From assembly GCA_963820995.1 (NCBI GenBank), contig CAWGCL010000015.1, positions 128,469-192,468 of the forward strand: a stretch of DNA of 64,000 nt. The letters are read 5' to 3'. Position numbers and translations under genes: made by a program. Origin of the DNA: JAGTVG01 sp963820995 (lineage in GTDB: Bacteria; Bacteroidota; Bacteroidia; Cytophagales; Cyclobacteriaceae). The notes beneath the pieces were generated by a model. It did no database searches. It saw only the letters and a program-made list of their open reading frames with translations, and was not told the origin of the DNA. Below, piece after piece: positions 9,234 through 17,461 of this stretch (its first letter is position 1; each line of letters opens with the position of its first letter).

Positions 9234-10325
9234 ATGAGAAATTTTTTAATTTATCTTATAATATCATTCATATTTTTTAATAGTTCTTGCCAAAAGCTAT
9301 CCAGGAACGACACCTTGATTGGCGTTAAGATCTATGAACACAATGGAGACCTGGTAGAACTTTTTGAAGAATGGAATCGTATAGGTATAAATTTAATTTT
9401 GGCCAGTCCTGATCTGGCGGGGAAAGATAATTTTATGTCCTTGGCCCGAAATCATTCCATGCGCGTGTTTTTGATCGTTCCAACCTTTTTTAATGCCATG
9501 GTGCTCGATAACGATTCGAGCTTATATTCAATAACCAGGGAAGGTGAAAAGGCTGTTGAGGATTGGGTAAGATTTATATGTCCCAATAAGACCAGGTACC
9601 GTTTATCCCATATTCAATATCTTAAGAAACTAAGTTCTGAAATTCAGCCTGATGGAATAAGTCTGGATTTTATCAGATATTTCGTGTATTGGGAAAAGGT
9701 ATTCCCTGACCAGATTTATGATAATTTTCCCCAAACGTGTTTTGATGATGATTGTCTGGGTAAGTTCCTGGCTGAATACAAATTTACGCTACCTGATACT
9801 TGTAATAGTGTAAAGCAGAAGGCAGATTTTATTTTAATGCAATATGAAAAGGAATGGGTGGAATTCAAATGCAGCACCATCAGCGGATATGTTGGGGAAA
9901 TGGCAGATGCCATTAAATCTGTTGATCCTGAGATAGAGATTAATTTCCATGCAGTGCCATGGAAATCCACTGATTTCGAGGGAGGTATACGTTCAATTGC
10001 GGGGCAGGACCTGAAGCTTATAGAACCCTTTGTGGATTATATTTCGCCTATGTGTTATCATCATATGGTTATCCAGTCACCCGAATGGATCCATGAGGTG
10101 GTGAATGACATAGCTCTTCAAATTCCCGGTGAAAAGATCTTGCCCAGTATCCAGGTCAACAAGGCTTATCTTGAAACATCAATTAGTGAAACAGAATTCA
10201 GGGATGCACTGGTTGAGTCTTTACTACCCCCATCAAAAGGAGTTATTTTTTGGTCATGGGATGCCCTGGATAAATCACCTGAGAAGTTAAAGGTTTTAAG
10301 GGACTATATTGAAGAAACTTATTAG
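9234..10325 (+). CDS. TIM-barrel lipoprotein, putative glycoside hydrolase-like
   Basis: A 363-residue lipoprotein (lipobox IFFNSSC, Cys about 20). The body looks like a (beta/alpha)8 barrel: a strand/helix opening LIGVKIYEHNGDLVELFEEW, then ISLDFIRYFVYW where a strand-4 Asp would sit, EINFHAVPW, VDYISPMCYHHM and VIFWSWDAL. The arrangement of D-x-x-R, then H, then YHHM, then W at barrel strand ends is like DUF4015/GH-like hypothetical glycosyl hydrolases. It is not assignable to a numbered GH family by eye. It probably faces the periplasm or cell surface. It converges on the FtsX-type gene on the other strand. Substrate unknown. Confidence 0.6.
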   Translation: MRNFLIYLIISFIFFNSSCQKLSRNDTLIGVKIYEHNGDLVELFEEWNRIGINLILASPDLAGKDNFMSLARNHSMRVFLIVPTFFNAMVLDNDSSLYSITREGEKAVEDWVRFICPNKTRYRLSHIQYLKKLSSEIQPDGISLDFIRYFVYWEKVFPDQIYDNFPQTCFDDDCLGKFLAEYKFTLPDTCNSVKQKADFILMQYEKEWVEFKCSTISGYVGEMADAIKSVDPEIEINFHAVPWKSTDFEGGIRSIAGQDLKLIEPFVDYISPMCYHHMVIQSPEWIHEVVNDIALQIPGEKILPSIQVNKAYLETSISETEFRDALVESLLPPSKGVIFWSWDALDKSPEKLKVLRDYIEETY

Positions 10326-10426
10326 TCCTCCCTTATTAAGTAATTATACGCTAGTTAAAAAGGTCTCTCTATTCTATTAATTTTATTATCCGGACCTTCA
10401 CGCTGTTGTTGATCCATCTGGTCAGA

Positions 10427-12736
10427 TTATTCATATTTAAGTATCATAACAGGGCTTTGAATACTGGATCTAACTGTATGATATCCCACGGCAAATAGCG
10501 CTATGAGTAAAATCAATATTGAAGCAAGACTTAGTGAAAACATTCCGATATTGACTCTGAATGCAAACTTTTCAAGCCAGATGTTCATTAAATATATAGA
10601 AACTGGGATACCTAAGATCAATGAAACGGCTATAATTTTTAAGTAACTTATAAGTAATAATTCGAGGATATTTATGCTTGATGCACCAGCCATCTTGCGT
10701 ATTCCAATCTCCCTGGATCTTTCCTGCGCAGTACCCCAGGATAAAGCAAATAACCCAAAACAGGTGATCAGGATGCTTAAAATTGCTGAAGCAATAATGA
10801 TCTTACTTAAAACAAGGTCATTTTTGTGCTTCCTCACAAGTTCATCGCTCATTAGCAGGTATTTGAATGGATAAGAAGGATAAACTAAATTCCAGTATTT
10901 TTCAAATTCCGGCAGGATGCTGCCAATTTGAGAAAGATCTGTTTTTGTCAGCAAAGTACTTGAGAAACTGCCTATTGATATTATAGTAGGTGGGATATCC
11001 TGTTTTAGGGAAGAAATGTTAAAATCTCTGACCACCCCAGCTATATATTCATCTTTCGTGCCTGGTATTATCTCACCAATTGGTTCCTGGAAATCAAAAT
11101 ATTTGACAAATGCTTCATTAACCAATTTTGCCTTAGAATTTTCTATGGGAGGTATCTCACCGGATATTAGTTCAATCCCTAGCGTTTCCAGATAATTCTC
11201 ATCCCCTATAAAAAGATAGGGCGTATAGAATTCATCATTCTCAAGGTCATATCGCAGGATCATATTATCAGATATGGGGTTGCCACTCCCCAGGGAACTT
11301 TGGGCAATTCCCGGAATTGAGTTAACATAGTTTTGAAGGACTTCCATCTGGCTCATATCAGTCCCTCTGGGAGCCCTGACTTCAATGATGTTCCGGTTAA
11401 ACCCCAATGGTTTTTCCTGAATGAAATTGGTCTGACGTATTATGGTAATAGCACAAACCAGTAACATGATAGATATTACAAATTGAAAACCCAGCATATA
11501 GCGGTTGAGTCCGCTTTTTAATGGAGACCTTTGATTGAATATACTTACAGGGCTGATCTTGAACATGTAATTTGAGAGTTTTAAAATAACCAATATGGCT
11601 ATTGTTAAAATGATCAGACCTGCGATGAGGATGATACGCAGATCGGAGAAATAATTTAGAGTCAGATCAGTAGCAATCACAGAATTAAACCAGGGCAAAA
11701 AAGTATAGGTTATTATCAGAGAAAGACTGAACGAAATAATTATATATACTGATACCTCAAAAATTGCTGTTAACCGGAATACAGGAAGTGTTGCGCCTAA
11801 TACTTTCTTCATTCCAAATTCCTTCCATCGTTTCAGGAAGGCATTAAAGAACAGGTTCAGAAAATTAAATCCTGCAAGTGATAAAACTGTGATTGTTATG
11901 GCCCAGCTGATCCACAGAAATAGTTTTCCTCTTGCTTTTGAAAAACTTCGGGAATTCCCTTCATCAAAATACACGTCTTGAAGGGTCTGAAGATGATAAT
12001 TTGTCTTTCCAGGACCAAGAAGGCCTGGCATTGATGGATCATTATTTACTTTTGCCTCAAATTCTTTTGCACCAGTACCTTCCTTTAACAAGATATAGTT
12101 TATCCCAGCACGCTTATCTTTAAAATCGTCATAGTAAACGAGTCCATCAAATACAAGGTGACTGTTTTCAAATGACCTTTCAATAATGCCGGATACTTCA
12201 AGGGGAATTTTCAATGAATCAACTGCAATATTTAATGATCTAGAGAATGGCGAATAAGTATTGAATATCAATCTTGAGCTTTCTTTTGTTAAAATCATTT
12301 TATCCGGACCTATCGAATAATCGGGATTGCCTTCAAGCAGATCGAAATCAAATATTTTGAGAAAAGAACTATCGGTCAACAGTATCGTCAGGTCATAAAA
12401 ACTATCTGGAGATCCTTCTTTTGAGATCCCTTTATATCTTAAGGTATAGAGCATGGTTGTTGCTTCAATTTCGGCATAATTGTCTAGCAGGTACTCAGCT
12501 TGTCCTGATTCCATATAGCTCACCATTCCATGGCGGCCGAAAGGATCCTCACATACCAAACGAAATATTCGGTCTTTTTTAGAATGATAAGAATCCGTAT
12601 TCAATTCCCGGAATGTAAAACCTATCAAAACATTGGAAATTGCAAAACCAAGGGCTAAGCTCAATATAATGGCTATTGAGTATATTTTGTTTTTGAAAAA
12701 ATTTCTAAGGCTCAGTACAAAAATATGTTTGATCAT
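10427..12736 (-). CDS. FtsX-type ABC transporter permease (MacB-like, two-repeat)
   Basis: 769 residues: an N-terminal membrane segment (residues about 20-42), a MacB-type periplasmic core domain, a three-helix FtsX block (about 280-400), then a second core domain and a second FtsX block ending at the C-terminus. The sequence KEFGMKKVLGAT before the first block and REIGIRKMAGASS before the second are the conserved FtsX motifs. This double layout is common in Bacteroidota. It should sit in the inner membrane and couple cytoplasmic ATP hydrolysis to extracytoplasmic work (efflux or lipoprotein-type mechanotransmission). No ATPase gene is adjacent, so it must use one encoded elsewhere. It follows the TrmH gene by 61 bases on the same strand. 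Confidence 0.88.
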   Translation of the reverse strand: MIKHIFVLSLRNFFKNKIYSIAIILSLALGFAISNVLIGFTFRELNTDSYHSKKDRIFRLVCEDPFGRHGMVSYMESGQAEYLLDNYAEIEATTMLYTLRYKGISKEGSPDSFYDLTILLTDSSFLKIFDFDLLEGNPDYSIGPDKMILTKESSRLIFNTYSPFSRSLNIAVDSLKIPLEVSGIIERSFENSHLVFDGLVYYDDFKDKRAGINYILLKEGTGAKEFEAKVNNDPSMPGLLGPGKTNYHLQTLQDVYFDEGNSRSFSKARGKLFLWISWAITITVLSLAGFNFLNLFFNAFLKRWKEFGMKKVLGATLPVFRLTAIFEVSVYIIISFSLSLIITYTFLPWFNSVIATDLTLNYFSDLRIILIAGLIILTIAILVILKLSNYMFKISPVSIFNQRSPLKSGLNRYMLGFQFVISIMLLVCAITIIRQTNFIQEKPLGFNRNIIEVRAPRGTDMSQMEVLQNYVNSIPGIAQSSLGSGNPISDNMILRYDLENDEFYTPYLFIGDENYLETLGIELISGEIPPIENSKAKLVNEAFVKYFDFQEPIGEIIPGTKDEYIAGVVRDFNISSLKQDIPPTIISIGSFSSTLLTKTDLSQIGSILPEFEKYWNLVYPSYPFKYLLMSDELVRKHKNDLVLSKIIIASAILSILITCFGLFALSWGTAQERSREIGIRKMAGASSINILELLLISYLKIIAVSLILGIPVSIYLMNIWLEKFAFRVNIGMFSLSLASILILLIALFAVGYHTVRSSIQSPVMILKYE

Positions 12737-12797
12737 GATATTATATCAAGGGGAACAGATACTTAAAGCTAAACCAATAAACTTTAGATATTCTAAT

Positions 12798-13502
12798 TCA
12801 AGCTTGATTTTCAAGATATTTTTTAATAAGATTTTCTGAACTCGCAATGGTTTTAATAGTCCAGTCCAGCTTAAGTTCCAGTTGTTCAGCATCTGAAAGT
12901 CTCCAATTGATTTCCGATCGATGCAAGCGCCTGGTGAGGTTGTACAACAGCAAAGCACCGGCTACGGAAATATTATAACTCTCAGTGAATCCATACATGG
13001 GAATTTTAATGTATCCGTCGGCTATCTTAAGCACCTCGTCCGTCAGACCATCTTTTTCGCCTCCCAGGAAAAATGCTGATTTGCATGAAATGTCGAAATC
13101 ATCGGGTCCTGATCCGGAAGCATACGGTGAGGTAGCAATGATCTGGTAGCCTTTACTTTTTAAATCTGAGATGCATGCTTCGGAATTATTTAATCTGTCA
13201 TCGTAAATATGCACATTAATCCATTTCTCTGCCCCTTTTGAAATGTTTTCTGAAATCTGGTATTCATTTTGGTTTTCAATGATGTGAACATCCTGTATTC
13301 CAAAGCAATCTGCTGTCCGAACAATAGCGCTTGCATTTCTCTCCTTATAAACGTCTTCTACGGCAACTGTAAAATGGCGGGTTCGAAATTTGAGTACCTC
13401 CTGAAATCTGATACTTCTCTCTTCAGTCATATAATTCTGAAGATATTGTAACAGTGCATTTTTATCTTCTATCTGGCCCAGATATTCCTTAATCTTATTC
13501 AT
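12798..13502 (-). CDS. trmH: TrmH-type RNA 2'-O-methyltransferase
   Basis: 234 residues of the SPOUT/SpoU superfamily. The three signature motifs are present: RNASAIVRTADCFGIQ (motif 1), AFFLGGEKDGLTDEV (motif 2) and IPMYGFTESYNISVAGALLLY (motif 3, part of the trefoil knot that holds S-adenosylmethionine). Length and motif 3 fit TrmH, which methylates the ribose of G18 in tRNA. The ATG at 13502 overlaps the 3' end of the decarboxylase gene by 8 bases, so translation is probably coupled. A related rRNA methyltransferase (RlmB) is less likely because the N-terminal L30e-like substrate-binding domain is missing. Confidence 0.85.
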   Translation of the reverse strand: MNKIKEYLGQIEDKNALLQYLQNYMTEERSIRFQEVLKFRTRHFTVAVEDVYKERNASAIVRTADCFGIQDVHIIENQNEYQISENISKGAEKWINVHIYDDRLNNSEACISDLKSKGYQIIATSPYASGSGPDDFDISCKSAFFLGGEKDGLTDEVLKIADGYIKIPMYGFTESYNISVAGALLLYNLTRRLHRSEINWRLSDAEQLELKLDWTIKTIASSENLIKKYLENQA

Positions 13503-14925
13503 CCTGGTATATATTATAGCAGCTTTCTCTAATTAAGTTCCACACATCCCGGAGGTGTTTCTTTTCCAGGTATGTCTGCCCGGCTACCAGGCGAATAGCA
13601 TAAGCACCAGTTATCTTTGTATGGGTAAGGAATGTTTCCCCTGAATCGTTAATTTTCTGAAGGATCTTTTCATTCATAGCATTTAGTGTAGTCTCGTCGT
13701 TAATACTACCCGGGTGATACCTGAAACAGATCATATTCAGTCGATTTTCTGTCATAAGTTCGAATTCCGGATCATTTTTAATTTCTATGATCAACTCCTG
13801 AACCATGTCAATGTGTTTTTTAATCCGGTTTTTTAATTCTTCAGCCCCAAAGTTTCTGAGTACGAACCAGAGCTTCAAAGCCCTGAACCTTCTGCCCAGC
13901 TGTATACCCCAGTCCCGGTAATTATTCACTTTCTGATCGACCTGAGTTTTCAGGTACTCTGGCATAATCGAGAAGGTCCGGATAAGTGCATCTTTATCTT
14001 TTACATAATAGGCAGAGAGATCGAAATTTGTAAACATCCATTTATGTGGATTAAAAACATAACTGTCAGCATGCTCCAGACCTTCGATCATCCACCTGAA
14101 TTCCGGGAGAATCATAGCAGAACCGGCATAAGCTGCATCGACATGTAGCCATATCCCATATTTTTGAGCGATCCCAGCTATTTTTTTCAGCGGATCAATG
14201 GCCATAGTCCCTGTAGTCCCTATTGTCGCGACTACACATAGAGGTTTTTTTCCTTCCATGATATCCCTCATGACTGCTTCATCCAGAGTATCTGGGTTCA
14301 TTGCAAGCTTTTCATCCACTTCAACTTTTACCAGGTTCTGGTCGCCAAGTCCGGCTATCCGGATTGCCTTCTCGATAGAGGAATGCGTTTCTGTAGAACA
14401 ATAGATCCTATAATTTTCATCCCCATTAAACCCCTTTTTATTTATCTCGTACCCGCTGGCTTTCTCTCTGGCGGAAAGAAATGCACATAGTGTGGCAGTA
14501 GAAGCTGTATCCTGTATAACACCTTCAAAATGTTCAGGAAGGCCCATGAGTTCTTTCAGCCAAACCATCATTTTCTCTTCAAGTTCAGCCGCTGCGGGCG
14601 AAGTTTCCCATACCATACACTGGGTTGCCAGGGTGGCTGTAAGCATTTCAGCCAGAACGGATGGATAACTGGAATTGGCCTGAAAATAGGCAAACCATTT
14701 AGGATTTTGCCAGTGCGTGATCCCCGGCATAATTATATCTTTGAAATCTTTAAAGATCCTGGCCATAGGTTCACCCTGTATCGGAGCGGTATCGGGTATT
14801 TGTTTGAGGATATCTCCCGGTTTTATTTTAGATTTAACAGGGAACTTATCAATTGTGCTGTAATAATCGGCCATCCAATCGACCATCTCGTGTGCATGTT
14901 CGCGGAATTCTTCAATACTTATCAT
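13495..14925 (-). CDS. PLP-dependent group II decarboxylase (aromatic-L-amino-acid decarboxylase type)
   Basis: 476 residues matching group II pyridoxal-phosphate decarboxylases over their full length. Visible features: the N-terminal swap segment EFREHAHEMVDWMADYY, the substrate loop PGITHWQNPKWFAYF, the cofactor-stacking His in STETHSSIEKA, the Asp of WLHVDAAYAGSA that binds the pyridine nitrogen, and the Schiff-base Lys295 in VFNPHKWMF. The typical Bacteroidota enzyme decarboxylates Trp, Phe, Tyr or DOPA to the aryl-ethylamine, but the exact substrate cannot be read. Cytoplasmic. It heads a minus-strand run with trmH and the FtsX permease and is insulated from the upstream fasciclin gene by a strong terminator. 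Confidence 0.9.
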   Translation of the reverse strand: MISIEEFREHAHEMVDWMADYYSTIDKFPVKSKIKPGDILKQIPDTAPIQGEPMARIFKDFKDIIMPGITHWQNPKWFAYFQANSSYPSVLAEMLTATLATQCMVWETSPAAAELEEKMMVWLKELMGLPEHFEGVIQDTASTATLCAFLSAREKASGYEINKKGFNGDENYRIYCSTETHSSIEKAIRIAGLGDQNLVKVEVDEKLAMNPDTLDEAVMRDIMEGKKPLCVVATIGTTGTMAIDPLKKIAGIAQKYGIWLHVDAAYAGSAMILPEFRWMIEGLEHADSYVFNPHKWMFTNFDLSAYYVKDKDALIRTFSIMPEYLKTQVDQKVNNYRDWGIQLGRRFRALKLWFVLRNFGAEELKNRIKKHIDMVQELIIEIKNDPEFELMTENRLNMICFRYHPGSINDETTLNAMNEKILQKINDSGETFLTHTKITGAYAIRLVAGQTYLEKKHLRDVWNLIRESCYNIYQDE

Positions 14926-15004
14926 ATGCTAAAAAAAATTATTGAATAAATATACAATCTATTCAGGCATGTGACAACATCGGCAATTCCTTATGTGGGG
15001 ATTC

Positions 15005-15050
15005 AAAAAAAAATCCCGCCAGTACTGCTTTTAACAGCACATTGGCGGGA
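15005..15050 (-). terminator. Strong intrinsic terminator after the fasciclin gene
   Basis: On the minus strand TCCCGCCA (15050-15043) pairs with TGGCGGGA (15021-15014), with a further CTG/CAG pairing inside the loop, followed directly by nine T residues (A9 on the plus strand at 15005-15013). It lies 25 bases past the fasciclin stop codon. This is the best intrinsic terminator in the window. Confidence 0.9.
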
Positions 15051-15075
15051 ATCTATCAAACAAATACCCAACTAC

Positions 15076-16908
15076 CTAAGGAGCAGGTATAAGTACTTTG
15101 TCAATTACATGGATAACTCCATTAGTTCCCAGTACATCCAGGAAGGCAGCATCTGCAAGATTCGCAACTGCATCTGATCCATCAGTTATTGTTCCAGCAT
15201 CAGCATCGATGGTTATATCACCATTAAGTGTAGGTACATCTCCGGATTCGAGGTCAGAAGAGAATACTTTTGGAGTCGCTATAACGTGATGCTGAAGAAC
15301 AGCAGTTAAAGTAGCCAAAGGAATTTCATCTACTGAACCCACACTAAGTGCAGTATACAGTGCTTCAAAAGCCGCATCGGTTGGTGCGAAGACTGTGAAT
15401 GCTCCGTCACCACTTAATGCTGCAAGCAGATCAGGATCTTCTCCCGATGTTCTTGCCAAAGCAGCCACCAGTTGTGTAAATTCATCAGGATTAAAGCTTT
15501 GAGCTATTTCAACTACATTACTTGATGGTGGTATTAATGTTCTATTGATCACATGAACCACACCATTAGATCCTTCGATATCTGTTACCGTAACACTCAG
15601 AGTTTCCGTTTAAGAATACTCCACCTCCTTTATTAGTCAGGTAGAAATCTCCACCCAGTGAAGTTACTGCTGAAGCACCTGTACCAGTCGTTGGTAAGTC
15701 AGCGGCCATTATGGTTGCATCAATTACATGATACTTGAGAACTGCACTAACTGTAGCTCCATCAGGTAGAGTCGTGATTCCAGCAGCTGCAAAAGCGCAT
15801 TGGTTGGTGCAAATAAAGTCAATCCATTATTACTTGGACCATTGCTCAGAAGAACTGATAAGATGTCCTCGTCGGCTGCTAAAACAGCACTGAGATCAAT
15901 ACAGTAAAATCTTTATTGAAATATGCTGGTGCTACTATTGTTCCAACTATCGGGACAATTGATGGTGGAACCATTACATTTTCCATTACATGAACGACAC
16001 CATTACTTGCTTCAACATCCGGAAGAACTACTTTTGCATCGCTGATGAAGACATCATTTTCATCAATTTTAACCGTGATCGTCTTCACCTGATAAGGCTT
16101 CTGCTGTTTGTCCATCAGATAGATCTCCTGACATAATTGCTGCAGTTGAAATGACATGATACTCTAAAATGGTGCGTAATACAGATTCCGGTACATCATC
16201 TACACTTGTTTGACCAATTGCTGTTAATAGGGCGGCGAAAGGCATCATTCGTTGGAGCAAAAACAGTGTATGTACCATCAGAACTCAAGGCTGTTACTAA
16301 ATCAGGGAACTTGGTTAAAATAGCCACAAGACTACTCAATTCAGGCGTCGCTTGTGCAATTTCTACAATATTGTCTTTAGGTAAGCTCAATTGTAGGTGG
16401 AATCAAAACCTCATCAATTAAATGTACCACTCCATTTGAAGCGTCTACGTCCGCACCTATCACATTTGAAAGGCCATTTAGCGTAATCTGTGCTCCATCT
16501 ACTACTACATCAATCGAAGCTCCACTCAATAAAGTGGGTACAGAACCTGTAGCAACGTCAGCTGACATTACTTTTCCTGCAACAACGTGATACTGAAGTA
16601 CTCTGAGCTAAAATGGCAGGATTCGCTAATAAATCATCCAATACGCCATCAGGTAAATTGTCAAAGGCTGCATTGGTTGGTGCGAAAACAGTAAAAGGAC
16701 CATCTCCTTTAAGCGTACTTGAAAGACCTGCCGTTTCTATGGCAGTTACTAAGGTGCTGAGTACGGGTGTCGCTCTTGCTACATCCATAATGTCGTTACC
16801 TGTGCCAGGCTGTGGATCATCATCATCCTTACACCCTGCAAAGGTGATCATCGCTATAGCCATGGCCACCATCATTGTACTTTTTAAAAGTTTTTTTAAG
16901 TTTTTCAT
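15076..16908 (-). pseudogene. Four-domain fasciclin (FAS1) surface lipoprotein, about seven frameshifts
   Basis: The start at 16908 encodes a lipoprotein leader ending TFAGC followed by KDDDD, the Bacteroidota surface-export pattern. Four FAS1 domains then follow, each with the TVFAPTxxAF box, a YHV/HHV segment and an NGVVHxIDxVLIPP end. Reading continuity is lost near 16590, 16379, 16231, 16085, 15895, 15797 and 15600: five single-base insertions, and two sites (15895, 15797) that need a lost base or two extra. Net length is consistent with about 609 residues if repaired. No substitution stops were seen within the restored frames. FAS1 proteins mediate adhesion or matrix contacts. Flanking genes are intact and the promoter and terminator survive, so this is either a decaying adhesin or a local assembly problem in tandem domains. 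Confidence 0.85.
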
Positions 16909-17461
16909 TTTATTATAAGTTTTTAAATATTGGACATTTGTTAATAGAAAATTTTCTTAATTGAATCTATTAAAAGATTTGTTTGAATAGTAAACGCGAA
17001 AGATTTGAAAATGTTTAACAAATATATATAAAAAATTAAACAAAAACAAAAATAATATGAAAAACAGCTTATAATGTAATATAAAATATTTAAAATATTA
17101 AACAAAATAATAATAGGAATTTTGAAAGATCTGGTGAAATTGTGATTTGTAAAATAAGATTTAAGAGGAACCAGGAATTTTAATTCGTTTAATAATAATG
17201 GAATAAAAATCTACCCAAAGGCCATGGTATTAAACAGGTGTATGAGAAATACACGCTGAAATGCTTATTGGGCTTGAATTTAATGATTCGCTTATATGGG
17301 TCGGACTAAGCCAATACACTAAGTGCACATATGGAAAGACCTTTCATTCCTCCTATGATACCTATATATACTGTGCAGCAGATCTTATATAAATTACAGA
17401 TCTTTATTAAAAACGGATCTTATATAAACACTTATGCTTATAAAAATCAATCAACCCGTAT
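16909..17461. other. Intergenic AT-rich stretch, no gene seen
   Basis: Besides the promoter candidate at 17019-17050, it holds a small perfect hairpin GTGTAT-gagaa-ATACAC (17238-17254) and a 13-base direct repeat GATCTTATATAAA (17381-17393 and 17416-17428). No convincing coding frame was found. It is the leader of the fasciclin gene plus the downstream flank of the GH20 gene. Confidence 0.5.
17019..17050 (-). promoter_or_regulatory. Bacteroidota-type promoter of the fasciclin gene
   Basis: On the minus strand, TTTG (17050-17047), 20 bases, then TATATTTG (17026-17019), matching the phylum consensus TTTG-N19-TAnnTTTG. The start codon is about 110 bases downstream, leaving an AT-rich untranslated leader. 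Confidence 0.55.

Noticed and set aside
10360..10398. Hairpin AAGGTC/GACCTT between convergent genes as a terminator
   Set aside because: Six-base stem with a 27-base loop and no T tail.
17381..17428. Possible CRISPR or repeat array (GATCTTATATAAA twice)
   Set aside because: Only two copies, AT-rich and without regular spacers.
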